Assembly (NCBI RefSeq): GCF_023101765.2
Contig: NC_064240.1
Span: forward strand, 2,790,001-2,854,000
Reading direction: 5' to 3'
DNA length: 64,000 nucleotides
Source of the DNA: Spodoptera frugiperda
Lineage: Eukaryota > Arthropoda > Insecta > Lepidoptera > Noctuidae
Shown: positions 21,821 through 32,791 of the stretch, in pieces
Numbering within the stretch: the stretch's first letter is position 1
How the letters are laid out: every line of letters begins with the position of its first letter
Notes under the pieces: generated by a model
Seen by the model: only the letters and a program-made list of their open reading frames with translations
Told to the model about the DNA's origin: nothing
The model's database searches: none
Position numbers and translations under genes: made by a program

Positions 21821-22482
21821 TTGGAATTAAAAACTGCCTTATTCTTAACTCAGCAGTAAGTTAGTATATTATACAGGGTGACTTTGAATTCGACGTATTC
21901 CTCTCGGGAGGTGATAATACAACTAATTTCCTACAAAATTAGCCCTGAGGTCCTTGGGCGGAAAGTGGCTAGTTTCTGAGATAATCAACATTTTTGGTTT
22001 TGGTAAAAAAATCCCAATTTGATTACAAAAACATCAATAAATAAAAAAATACTGGTTGGATTTTAGTAGTTTTAGTTTTAATCAGTTGCCAATACATCAG
22101 TTTTCATTTATAAATACTAATAACGGCAGAAATATCATTCGTTTTAAAACAGCAAGTAATTTCTTATCAAATTTTGTTTTGTGTCACTAATTTGGACAAT
22201 AGAAAACTGGATTTATTTCAAAAAAAATATATGACACTAAGCGTACAAACTATTAGAAAAACTTCCTTGGTTTATTAGCTACCCAGAACCGTAAAATTAT
22301 TTACAAAGTTCTCAAAAACAAATGAATTAATTAATGATAAGTAGAGTGTAAAGAGAAAAGGGCAATTTCAAAAACATCTTTATTTGCAAAATTTTGTTCA
22401 AAGTGACCTCCCCTATGACGTATACATGCCTGAATATGCTTCCTTATCTCTATGACGGTCACTCTTGGAATGAATATGCGTC

Positions 22483-22740
22483 TTATTTCGTCATAATCTT
22501 CAAATATGTTTTGGAGAAGAATTTCGATGCACGGCCAATTCCCTCAGCACAAAAAAGAGATTTCATGTAAAAATCAACCAGCGTTAGATTTTGGACCCCG
22601 CGCTTGCCATGTAGTTGGACCCCCGTGTCAATATAACGCCTGGGAACCAAGGTATCCAACCATAGTTCGATATAAAGCGCAGGATACACTAACACAATGT
22701 ACATTATTAGCCCCAAAAAAGTCAACGAAATCCGAAACAA
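22483..22740 (-). pseudogene. Left-arm transposase C-terminal remnant
   Basis: The minus-strand frame contains LTLVDFYMKSLFCAEGIGRA and KFFSKTYLKIMTK. It is homologous to the right-arm frame and truncated at its N-terminus by the inversion junction. Further family-like sequence (KHIQACIRHRGGHF type) follows after a stop in a neighbouring frame. Confidence 0.7.
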
Positions 22741-23345
22741 GCAAAACCATCGGGTTCACGCGTACGGTTTTAATTCAAATGTTTGCATGGGTATCATAAA
22801 TAATTATTTGATTGGACCCTATTTTTCATCCAACAATTTAAATGGTGAGAATTATGAAGAATTTTTAAGGAATGAGCTATTTAAATTTGAATTTAGAAAC
22901 AAGATGAATTAACTTATTCTACTTATTGAATTAATTTATTAATGTGATTGACGAATTTATTCCACACGACGATTGTCAAGTGCACAGAGTCAAGTGCATT
23001 ACGAACTACTGTGCGGCAATGGTCGGATATATTGATTCTCAGGCATTGGATTAGTAGGGCGGTCCAACTACATGGCATGCACAATGACGAGAACCTAACG
23101 CCGGTTGATTTTTACATGAAGTCCCTTGTTTATACAGACGGAATTGGCCGTGTATCGAAATTCTTCTCCGAAACATATTTGAAGATTATGACGAAATAAG
23201 ACGCATATTCAGTCCAAGAGTGACCGTCATAGAGATAAAGAAGCATATTCGGGCATGTATTCGTCATAGGGGAGGTCACTTTAAACTAAATTTTGCAAAT
23301 AAAGATGTTTTTGAAATTGCCCTTTTCTCTTTACACTCTACTTAT
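22720..23345 (+). pseudogene. Spacer and right-arm transposase remnant, several frame breaks
   Basis: From about 22755 the plus strand encodes VCMGIINNYLIGPYF and NLNGENYEEFLRNEL, the middle part of a mariner-type transposase. After stops, the frame 22948-23199 carries NLTPVDFYMKSLVYTDGIGR, and a further frame near 23215-23290 carries KHIRACIRHRGGHF. The residues lie in the expected family order, but indels and stops rule out a functional protein. Confidence 0.75.
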
Positions 23346-24016
23346 CATCAATTAATTCATTTGTTTTTGAGAATTTTGTAAATAACTTAACGATTTTGGG
23401 TAGCTAATAAACCTAGGAAGTTTTTGTAATAGTGTCATATATTGTTTTTGAAATAAATCCAGTTTTCTATTGACCAAATTAGTGACACAAAACAAAATTT
23501 GATAAGAATTTACTTGCTGTTTTAAAACGAATGATATTTCTGCCATTATTAGTATTTATAAATGATAACTGATGTATTGGCAACTGATTAAAACTAAAAC
23601 TAATAAAATCCAACCAGTATTTTTTTATTTATTGATGTTTTTGTAATCAAATCGGATTTTTTTTACCAAAACCAAAAATGTTGATTATCTCAGAAACTAG
23701 CCACTTTCCGCCCAAGGACCTCAGGGCTAATTTTGTAGGAAATTAGTTGTATTATCACCTCCCGAGAGGAATACGTCGAATTCAAAGTCACCCTGTATAA
23801 GGTTTTGCTAGGTACCTACAAGGACTTTAATCCCTGTGGTTTTACAACTCAAGTTAATCTAGACTATTTTAGTGTAAAAAAGTCCTAGCACTAAAGTTTT
23901 ATGTCCTAGCGATAGATGAAATATGGCCGCTTAGTTTTACGAGACATGCGAACGTTTGCCCAGCTGTACTTAAACGATTTTATTTTAGGAGATGAGAGAA
24001 AATACGACTTCTTTTA

Positions 24017-24352
24017 GGTTAGTTTTCCACCAAAGATGTGCTGTGTAGCTATGCTACGAAGATGTAATAGCTACGCTGTGAAACTATGTGACCGTTTCCA
24101 CTGATAGTAAGCCATGTAGCTGTGAGGAAAATGCATGCGATGCGATACTCGAGTATGCGATGTATCGATAGTAAGGAAGCCATGCATAGCACACATCTAA
24201 AGTACATATTCCTATTACGCATATTTTCATATAAAAGATGTAGCTTGGCTGAATCCGTTTCCATCAGTGCTATGTGTACCAATGAATATGATTGGTGGAA
24301 GCCAAACGCATCCACAGCAACGTAGCATAGCACATCTCTGGTGGAAAAGAGT
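24017..24352. mobile_element. Foldback MITE, TTTTCCACCAGA family, longest copy
   Basis: Left end GTTTTCCACCAAAGATGTGC and right end GCACATCTCTGGTGGAAAAG are inverse of each other. It shares ATGCGATGTATCGATAGTAA and AACGCATCCACAGCAACGTA with the 7.5-kb copy. Confidence 0.7.
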
Positions 24353-24516
24353 CCTTAGTCTGGTAAAATTCTATCTTCGATATCTGTTTTTTGTTAACCT
24401 AGGCAATCTTAGAAAAACACTATCGTTGGCGATCTAGCGTCAATGTTCAATGACAATTGTTTGGTCAGATTTCGGTATTTTATTGTAGCTCTTAATATAA
24501 TCGTGGACCTCAACAC

Positions 24517-24680
24517 TTTTTTTTTTTTTTTGAGGGGGATAATCTTCCAATGACTTCTCCCACCTTGGGTGAGGCGGTAGGGAGTGTCAGAATCATGTTG
24601 ACTAAAAACCACCCCGTTTCTTCTCCTGCTTTGAGCCGGAGCTCCGGTAACCTTTTACGTTGTCCGCAGCTCCGGATCGG
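24517..24680 (-). mobile_element. R1-tail repeat, full 150-bp unit with long T-run
   Basis: T-run 24517-24531, GAGGGGGATAATCTTCCAAT, GGCGGTAGGGAGTGTCAGAA, CCGGAGCTCCGGTAACC, ending at the common boundary GTCCGCAGCTCCGGATC. Confidence 0.75.
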
Positions 24681-25564
24681 GGGACTTCAACACTTGGGTT
24701 GGGTAAGGGTATATGTTGGTATTTTGGTTGGTTATATATGTTCGTATGTAAAAGTTATTATTCCTCAAATTACAAAAGCGGGTAGTAATACTCGTAAAAT
24801 GTCCCAAGGATAACAATTCCATGTAGACAAATATTTTTCATCAGTGCAGACCTCACTTTTAATTATAAGATATAATTACCAGAATGCCAGCGCTTAATTA
24901 AATGAAATGTTGATGTTGCATAAACCAGGAAATGTTACTATTATAACATTTGTTTACGTTCCTAAAGCTGCAACTGAGAAAAGAGGTTAATGATGTCTGT
25001 AAACTCTTTGTTTGTTACGTTTAAACTTTTCACACTCTCGCGGTTTACTACTAACATAATAAACTATTATGGTATTGCCATACCATGCTGAATATAGTTT
25101 TATGGGGTCGTAATATTATCTACGAAATGCATAAAGTATTTGGTTCGTTTTATTACGGTTTAACATTACGATATTTTACAGCTTAATGTTACGTATCACA
25201 AATTAAAATGAATACTGCGCTTTGGTGTTTATTATAAATTGAAATAACAATGATATATTTCTTGATTTATAGTATAAATATGTAAAGTTTGCAATAGTTA
25301 ATGTGTTTACAACATCATATACTAGTTAATATTTTCGCAGACTTTCACCCTAAAGTTGATGAAAAGTAAAAAGAAGGTATGGCATTAAGTTCACCTTATG
25401 TACCACTATTTATTAGTTGTATTCTGTACATTAAAGATTGAATAAATAAGTAAATAAAAATGATTTCATATTTATGACACACGCTGTTTGCTTCGGGAGA
25501 AGATCAATAAGCAGAAAGATAATTAATAAAGGTACAAAAACATAACTAATAAATAACGATTTAC

Positions 25565-25730
25565 TTACGTACATCAATGGAGAAAAGCTCTACTAGTTTC
25601 GAGTCACAAAGGGACTCTTCATCATGAGCAGTGTGACGCCGCGCAGCTTAATGATACCGTAATTTTTTAGTTAATTTAGTATGTCTGACGCTGACGATAG
25701 TTAGTTATTATAAAAGTACAAAAACGTTCT
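25565..25730. mobile_element. Hairpin MITE, AATCACGGTTTACTC family, partial
   Basis: GAGAAAAGCTCTACTAGTTT, GGGACTCTTCATCATGAGCA and TTAGTTAATTTAGTATGTCT match 33160-33220 and 5380-5560. One outer arm is missing. Confidence 0.55.
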
Positions 25731-25872
25731 TAAAAACCGAATAGTACGTTAGTAGTTACGTTTATATATCGTATCGTCAGAGGTCATGTAAGCTTTGATG
25801 GAAAGCAGTTCACAGTCGCTGGCTCCCTAATCTGGGTCGCAGCGTAATCTTCGTGACAGCGGGAGATTAAAC

Positions 25873-25971
25873 ATGGCTGTGGATTCCACGACTGACGAGA
25901 TTCCAGCCGTAAAACTCGGGGTTATGGCCGCCATGTTATGTGTTTGTTTACACTTATATATTATTGTATAA
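25873..25971 (+). CDS. Candidate 32-residue ORF with hydrophobic C-terminus
   Basis: ATG in an ideal context (AAACATGG) opens MAVDSTTDEIPAVKLGVM, followed by a hydrophobic segment AAMLCVCLHLYIIV and a stop. The 120 bp upstream are unique and less AT-rich than the surroundings, as expected of a 5' UTR. It could be a small membrane peptide, the first exon of a larger gene with a donor not recognised here, or chance. No family recognised. Confidence 0.25.
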   Translation: MAVDSTTDEIPAVKLGVMAAMLCVCLHLYIIV

Positions 25972-25980
25972 TAGTTGTTT

Positions 25981-26020
25981 TTGTTTGTTTATTTATCTGT
26001 ATGTAGATAAACAAACAAAT
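25981..26020. repeat. Short palindrome
   Basis: TTTGTTTGTTTAT and ATAAACAAACAAA form 13-bp arms around an 11-bp loop. Confidence 0.6.
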
Positions 26021-26482
26021 TTTAATGTATTTCGTTTCCACAATAACCTCCTCCTTCCACATTAAGCAAAATATACAAATTTAACACTATTTTGTTAAGA
26101 ATAAAATGCAAGTTTAATAATATTATCGACCAATATTTTTCATTGAATTTTCGACTCTACATTTAAACATTATAGTCAAAAATCCAATAAAGAAACTGAG
26201 TAGGTTGACCTGCTGGTGACTGTAGTTTTGAAATGAGGTAAGTACTTTTGAAAGTCATATTTTCCTAAGTACTACTGACCCACTGAAAACAAAAGTTTTG
26301 ATGTCATTTAGGTCAAAATCTTTTGTTAAATCATTACGAAAGTTGTAGAGAGTTTGTTCCAGTTGTATACTCGGGGTTAGATCTTGTCTTAATAGCCGTA
26401 GTACCTAAGTTAGGGTAAACGAGTTACGTTTGAATAATACTGTGCTAGTATATTGTAGGTACCTTTATTACGCTTTAATTCA

Positions 26483-26645
26483 TTTTTTTATGGTATAAGC
26501 CGGTAAACGAGCAGACGGATCGCTTGATGGTAAGCAATCGCCGCCGCCGCTAGACACTCGAAACACTAGAGGCGTTACAAATGCGTTGCCGGCCTTCTGG
26601 AGGTTAGGAATTTAAGGGTTGTTAGAGAATCGGGGATTGGGAAGA
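26483..26645 (-). mobile_element. AAGTGTGGGAG repeat, 3' half
   Basis: T-run, GGTATAAGCCGGTAAACGAG, GTAAGCAATCGCCGCCGCC, GCGTTGCCGGCCTTCTGG and GAATCGGGGATTGGGAAGA. The sense 5' half is absent. Confidence 0.7.
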
Positions 26646-27221
26646 TACACAATGATTTGTAGGTAGAAGTAGATTCTAGCTTACAGGAGTGGGAATAGTA
26701 GGCAATATATGGCCCATATTATTTTTTTGGGTGAAAATAAGGACATATACAAAAGTGATGCAATTATAGTCCTTATTAAGTCTAGTGTTGCGGGAACTAC
26801 ACGTGACTGAGAACTGGGTTCGATACCGAAACGTGACTATTATTATCTAAGTGATAAGGGTATCTATTGATTATTTTTGAGTAGGAACAGTACCATTATA
26901 CGTACAATCTACCAATATGTAATAAGTAAATATCAATTGATGATTTTGTAAAGCCAGTCACTGTTCGTTTGCAAATATGTTTCTGTGATAGTTCGCTGAG
27001 AGTTACATCAGAGTATTATTTGTATGTAACGTGAAATAAAAGTTGGCATTTGAAATTTACTTATTGGCTCTATTTAGTACTGTTAAAATACGAATAGTAG
27101 GTGTACCTAACTACCTTTTTTGACAAGCTTACCAAATAGAGATGATGACAGGGTATGAAAATTAATAACAACAATGATTTTCTGTAGCATAACAGCTAAA
27201 TCAGTTTTTACTTGTCTATTT

Positions 27222-27425
27222 TTTTTTTTTTAAACGTTGCCCCACACTAGGATTTTCTCCTGTGTCGTGGGTGCGTTTACAAACATACAAGTTCACATAC
27301 ACATCACACCCAGACCCGAAACAACAATTTGTGGATCACACAAAGAGTTGCTCCGTGCGGGAATCAAACCCGCTACCCGTTGCGCGGCAGCCAGTTGCCC
27401 AGCCACCGCACCAACCGTGCAGCCT
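27222..27425 (-). mobile_element. tRNA-derived SINE (second family), full length
   Basis: On the minus strand the head CTGCACGGTTGGTGCGGTGG contains an A-box (complement of 27397-27413) and the B-box GGTTTGATTCC (complement of 27360-27370), the internal Pol III promoter of a tRNA-derived SINE. A body with GTTGTTTCGGGTCTGGGTGT and an A-tail (T-run at about 27221-27231) follow. The ORFs seen across it on the plus strand are artefacts. Confidence 0.85.
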
Positions 27426-27729
27426 ATTTGTTTGACAAAAATATTTTTAAAACACTTCTGGTTTCACTACCCCATGACAGGTTGATTAACCGTTGTGTAC
27501 GCTACGGGAACGAGACAATTCTCAACCTTCGGTACGTTTGTACCAGACAAACAAAAATAAATGTCTCGCCGATTTTACAATGATAACATTTTTGATAAAT
27601 AAGATAACATTTACTGAGAAACTTCCGCCATCTCTGTATTATTCATTGATAACTTTTTGTAAATATTATTCTTGTAGTAATACTGCTTTTATTTGGAATA
27701 CTGACTTCTGAGGGCTTTCTAGAAACAAT

Positions 27730-28385
27730 ATCTGGTAAGTCTACGACAAAGATAGTAGGTAGTTAAATCGATTGTCTTATGACGTTGGCGTTTCTATCCA
27801 TGTTTATTGGCATGTAAACTTCATGTGCGATGCAGGATTTATGACGTCATCCGTTGATTTGATCGTCGATCGATATGTGCCATTTCTGTCATCTGTCACT
27901 TGTCATGTGTCGCCACATGCATGCATAGTATCAGGTAGACAAAGCGGTATTGGGCTTTTCGGTTCTTAGTAAATTGTAAATCTGGGATCGTGACTAGTTT
28001 ATGGCAATAGCACAATATAAGGAACACTATAACGATTGAAAAATGGAGAATAAAAGGCTTTTACCTACATATAATGACAATTTCACTAACAAAGACTAGT
28101 AATATTATTTAATGTCATATTGCACAAACACAATGCAATTCGTTTCTCTATTTGTTTCTTATCACTTATTAACATTACATAATGTGATAAAAACAATACA
28201 GAATGTAGTTAAGCAAACATGTTATAAGTATTATTACTTTGTTTGTTTGAGAATATGCAATAATGGCTCCCGTACATTTCCATTCAGAAGTTAATTCATT
28301 CTGATAACATTTAGAACCTTGGGTAAATGGAACTTTATCATTTCATCGGATGCAATTACATTTCTTGTGCAAATATAATTGTGAT
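27730..28385. other. AT-rich non-coding stretch
   Basis: Nothing recognised. Confidence 0.4.
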
Positions 28386-28387
28386 AA

Positions 28388-28495
28388 GTCTAATATCTGC
28401 CAACCCGCATTGAACAAGCGTGGTGATTAAGGCTCAAACCTTCTCCGTGCGAGAAGAGGCTTTGGTCAGCAGTGGCCAACTTATAGACTGTTGTT
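28388..28495 (+). mobile_element. LINE 3'-end fragment (AACCCGCATTGAACAAGCGT type)
   Basis: GCCAACCCGCATTGAACAAG, CAAACCTTCTCCGTGCGAGA and GTCAGCAGTGGCCAACTTAT resemble the well-known 3' end of an RTE-like lepidopteran LINE (CCCAGCAGTGGGA-type ending). Single copy in this window. Confidence 0.55.
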
Positions 28496-28499
28496 TTGT

Positions 28500-29640
28500 G
28501 TTGTGAAGTCTAATATAAAGCGTGCAAAGTTGTTTTCTCATACTGTTACTTTTATGCTTATAAATAAGCCTAATGCCTTACATATAATTTTTATTTTCCG
28601 TTAGCTAAATCACACCGTGAACATCATCAGATTGGACCACTATAACATCTACTAAATCGGAAATTTCAGCACTCAGAAGGAGTATTCAAAATTCCAAAAT
28701 AGAAAAAAAAGTCCGGCTATTTTTACGAACAGGACCTTTACCCTACTGGATAATAATAACGAAAAAAATCTATTTTTAAGTGATGTCGATGTCCAGTCTA
28801 TTATGGTGTACACCGAGTAGGAGTAGGACCATGGAGGAGTAGGCGAGTCCCAGGGACATGAAAAACTGTCTTGGATTCCACAACGAAATTAATCAAAAGA
28901 TATTGATCCCACAACAAAAAAAAAACAATCAGAAAACAATAGAGATTTATTTAAATTTAGTTTAGTTAGTTAAGCGAAGCAATTTACCAACTTAATAAAC
29001 GACCAGTAACTATAGGTACACAACATCAAAATTCCCATTACGCTACACAAAACTCCCAGACGTTATTGATATAAAACATTCCTAAATTGACGGAGCGTCG
29101 ACAGGCTTTTCCCTTTTAACAGAATTGGGTCGAACGTCGACAACGTGGCATCGCAGCGTCAGGATTACATTCAGTACTGGCACGTACTGGGCTTGTTCAT
29201 AACCATTCACACGCTGAACTAAATGTGGCGGCTAATGGAAAACTCAGTGAACAAGGCAGGCTGATCGAAAACTCTGCTTTTAGAAATATAGGCTCGGAAT
29301 TTCACATTACAACCAGCCAGCAAGTTAGATGAGAATTTACGAGTTGGCTTAGTCTATGCGTGGTATGGACATGAATGTGGCAAATAAGTGAATTGAAAAG
29401 TTGATGTGATCGTGGTCTTGTAGCTTGTAACACCTTTTATATAACTGTATTCATTAGCAAATAAATCCTTTGACTTTGTAAACTTTAGTACATGGTGGTT
29501 TATTATTATAGTAGGTAAAGTCGATATTAGGAAAACAAACTGAATAAATAATACAATGTGGGTTTATTACCCATGAACATTATTACTCTTTGAAACACGT
29601 TCACATCACTGACTGACTAAAAATATCGAAATATTTAAAG
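28500..29640. other. Non-coding stretch, no recognised feature
   Basis: A moderately GC-containing block at 29090-29180 (GGAGCGTCGACAGGC, GTCGAACGTCGACAACGTGG) stands out but shows no frame or second copy. Confidence 0.35.
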
Positions 29641-29642
29641 AA

Positions 29643-29838
29643 ACATTTTCGATTTTTTTAAGGTTAAAGTCGAAAAAGTTATTTCATTTAGAACATGAAG
29701 GCACATTTGAACGTCAAATAAGAAATAAAGTATCAGTCTGTCGGTCTGTCCTCTAGTTAAGCTATTCCTCATTCCAATGTGATTCCTATGAAGAAGAGTG
29801 AGAAAGAAATTCCATAGCTTACTCCTTTTCAATTAGTT
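29643..29838 (-). mobile_element. TTTGAC-tail LINE 3' fragment, diverged
   Basis: GCACATTTGAACGTCAAATA, CAGTCTGTCGGTCTGTCCTC and CCTATGAAGAAGAGTGAGAA align with 49198-49410. The tail hexamers are decayed (AAAGTCGAAAAAG). Confidence 0.6.
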
Positions 29839-29842
29839 TCAT

Positions 29843-29965
29843 ACATACATAACCTCACGCCTGTCTCCCATGAGAGTAGGCAGAGACAATGGAACGCGAA
29901 TTGCTACGAATCTTACATACCTCTTTCACTGCATCAAGAGTCATCAGTCTTTTCACAATTAGTTT
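29843..29965 (-). mobile_element. RTE-like LINE 3' fragment
   Basis: ACATACATAACCTCACGCCT, GTCTCCCATGAGAGTAGGC, TGCTACGAATCTTACATACC match the longer copy at 49973-50345. It lies directly next to the TTTGAC-tail fragment. Confidence 0.6.
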
Positions 29966-29969
29966 CACA

Positions 29970-30640
29970 ATAGGTTAAATCTCGAAACAAAATAAATGAT
30001 AGAACAACATTAGAAATGTAAACTGTAAATAAATTATGACACGATTTTACATAACACAGATTTATTAATTTAGGTCTTTAGATGCCAGTACAAACTGTTC
30101 AACAATTTTGAACGCCGACGTAATTAACCAACGCCACCGAATACAAAGCTCCACAGGTTTCATTTAAATGAATGGTACATTAATACATTGTTATTAGTTA
30201 GCACGTAATGTACATTGAACTTACGTAAAGTCTCAGTTATGTAATGATTCCATTTCATTAAGTGGTAGAAGCCTGAAGTTTATTGTTATATAACTAATTG
30301 CTTGCGGTAAAGTTCATGAAGATTTGTTTAGTGTTGAATTGTTGATGTTTTATATCGAAGTAAATATCGCGGATTGTGTAATGTTTACCTACATAATAAG
30401 ACTTATTAGTAGTTACTTACTGACTACTTAGTAGTCATAATAGGTATTCTGTATACATATGTATAGACATTTACAGGTTTACTGAAAGTTAATTAATTTA
30501 TTAGGTTTCATATTTGAATCTATGTAGGTATGGCTTAAACTTCAAAATATTACGTAATAAAAAAAACTTTTTTTAAAGGGAATCTCCTTAAATTTTCTTT
30601 ACCACCTCCATTTTTTAAGTCAGATAATATACGTAAAACT
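29970..30640. other. AT-rich non-coding stretch
   Basis: Nothing recognised. Confidence 0.4.
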
Positions 30641-30649
30641 TTCTTCTAA

Positions 30650-30775
30650 GTTTAAAAAATACTATGCTGAAAACCGCATCAATCATCGGTTCAGCCAAAT
30701 GTGAGATAATCGCGCATAAATACATACAGGTCAAACTGAGAACCTCTTTTTTAGAATGCGGTTAAAAACTGCATT
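30650..30775 (+). repeat. TE-derived fragment (AAAACCGCATCAATCATCGG type)
   Basis: GAAAACCGCATCAATCATCG, GTTCAGCCAAATGTGAGATA, ATACATACAGGTCAAACTGA and AGAACCTC plus a T-run is a common lepidopteran repeat end. The class is not determined. Confidence 0.45.
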
Positions 30776-31154
30776 ATTCAAATTAAACTCTCTTTTATCT
30801 TGTCATAATATAAAAATCATACGTAAAGTTAGAATTTTTAAATTCAAACTTTTTATACGGAGTTCATTAAAAGAAGCTCTCATGCCAACAAACTGAAACG
30901 CAGCTTTCAAATGAAAAAATGTTTTGAAAACTTCGCTCAAAAACGTTCAGCGTTTGCGTTGATTACTTTGACTTGACTTTTTTTATACAGAGGTGTAGTT
31001 ATAATTGAGCTTTCGTCTGCGTTTTATTAATATTTTATGGGACTTCTCAGTCAAGGAGTTTCTGGTGGTCTTTTTTATGGAATAGTTTGGCAAATAACCA
31101 CACGAAAAAAATTACATCTATCTTGATCTCATGACATATGTTATTTTATAAATA

Positions 31155-31300
31155 CCGTAAAACGGGATGAATAGAATTCAAATGGTGAATAGATACAGGA
31201 ACGGGGTGAATAGATGTTAGAATATTTTAGATATTGTTAGAATATTCACCCCTCTTTTGTATCTATTTACCCCTCTAATTCTATTCACCCCGTTTTACCG
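31155..31300. mobile_element. Hairpin MITE with near-perfect arms
   Basis: CCGTAAAACGGGATGAATAG, then AATTCAAATGGTGAATAGAT, is mirrored by ATCTATTTACCCCTCTAATT and CTATTCACCCCGTTTTACCG. The two arms of about 45-50 bp enclose a short AT-rich core with a second small palindrome (TTAGAATATT repeated). TA precedes the left end. Confidence 0.75.
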
Positions 31301-31600
31301 TGACTTACATTTAATTCATCGTCTTCTATGTAAATAGACCTTGTGATTGAGTTCAACAATATTTTTCATTAAAAATAATAATAGAAAAAGAACGGGCGTT
31401 TGATTTTTTGAAATTAGAACACGTCAACTGCGGTCCGCCATGTTATTTCCCGCGCCCGTGTCCTTTTCAAACGTTTTTATCAAAGGCTCTTGTTCGGTCG
31501 AAAAGTTTCGTTTATCTGTGGGCAAAAATAGAGAGAATTTTTTTCTTGCAAAAGCAAAATATTGTTTTTTTTTCATTATCATTTTGTACTCTGCAAACTT

Positions 31601-31785
31601 CTTATTAAATAGGTTTTTTTTGAGGGGGAAAATCATCCAATGACTTCTCTCGCCTTGGGGGAGGCGAGAGGGAGTGTCAGACTCTTACTGACTAAAAACC
31701 ACCCCGTTCCTACTCCTGCTTTTCGAACCAGAGCCCCGGTAAACCCGCTAGGTAGTCCGCAGCTCCGGATACTTATTAAATAGGT
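31601..31785 (-). mobile_element. R1-tail repeat with intact 14-bp target-site duplication
   Basis: The element body (31615-31771) is a complete 150-bp unit from the T-run (A-tail) to AGTCCGCAGCTCCGGAT. CTTATTAAATAGGT occurs on both sides at 31601-31614 and 31772-31785, a clean target-site duplication typical of target-primed reverse transcription. This fixes the 5' boundary of the unit. Confidence 0.85.
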
Positions 31786-32638
31786 AACTGTACTATGTAC
31801 GAATATGTAGAAAACTTTAATATGTTCCTACATACTATTGTTTAATGATTGCCTCAGTAGTTTCAAGGTAGCCAATTCCACTGGAAAGTAAATAATTATA
31901 AAACTCATTAAAACTGTGAAAGAAGTTTTAATGGAAACTTTTAGCACAGCAACTTACTTTTAATATTTTCCGTACGCAGTTATAACGTTAATTTTCCGTT
32001 ATTTTATTCTGAGCCTTTGTTACTAGAGCAAAAAACATGGTGAGACTTAATTTTAATGATGGAAACTATTAATGAGAATGTTCCTCATTTACACGGAACT
32101 TACTAATAATCAATGGAAATGAGGCTTCGAAAGTACGAAACTTTCGAAGACCTAGTACTTAGTAGGTATATTTTATTAAGTAGTTTTTATATTTTTATAT
32201 TCATATTTTCATCCATGAATGTTATAGTTACCTACCTGTAATTGTTTGTTACACTTGGGACTATTCTTCTTTTTGATTGTATATTTTATGTTCTGTTTAT
32301 TGAGTAATGAAATGTTGGTAACTCTTTATAAATAACTAAATAAATTATGACTTATTTATACCAAGGGAGATAGTGGATGCTCCGAAACAGTCACAGTCTT
32401 GTTATATTTTATTATCTTCCTTTGCTAAATAAAGCTTAAAATAGAGTACAGTAGTGTATTTATTGTAAGTGTACGTAAGAGGACATCTAACTTGTTTACG
32501 ACTGGTGCTTAGAGACCGCTGTCACACCGCTACGAGCAACGAGCGAGCAGCGTGCAGATAATTTCATTTGCGCTCAGTTTTACCAAAACAGTATCTGTAT
32601 TTGAAATCTAACTGCGTATTTTAAAGATTTGTTCGTGT

Positions 32639-32791
32639 TTTTCTATGGTAAAGCCAATAAACGAGCAGACGGATCACCTGATGGTAAGCAATTCGCCCGC
32701 CCGAATCACCATAGTCGTTACAAGTCCTTTTTGCAAGTTAGGAATGCAAGGATTGTTAGGAAATCGGGGATTGGGAAGGGGGATTGGGTAA
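32639..32791 (-). mobile_element. AAGTGTGGGAG repeat, 3' half
   Basis: ATGGTAAAGCCAATAAACGA, GCAGACGGATCACCTGATGG and ATCGGGGATTGGGAAGGGGG. The middle carries deletions. Confidence 0.6.

Larger units (their letters stand above)
21874..23795. mobile_element. Foldback Tc1/mariner-type element with about 770-bp inverted arms
   Basis: The ends are CAGGGTGACTTTGAATTCG (21874) and its inverse CGAATTCAAAGTCACCCTG (to 23795), both flanked by TA, the target duplicated by IS630/Tc1/mariner elements. The left arm (21874 to about 22663) is an inverted, slightly diverged copy of the right arm (about 23029 to 23795); the central spacer is about 365 bp. Each arm encodes the transposase C-terminus reading outward: right arm NLTPVDFYMKSLVYTD, left arm QNLTLVDFYMKSLFCAE. 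In mariner-type enzymes this is the SPDLTPxDF motif that holds the third catalytic Asp. The spacer retains more transposase, in plus orientation. The N-terminal DNA-binding half is absent, so the element is non-autonomous. Confidence 0.85.

Noticed and set aside
27237..27711. Overlapping plus-strand ORFs of 72-84 residues
   Set aside because: Antisense to a full-length tRNA SINE with clear A- and B-boxes, and not protein-like beyond it.
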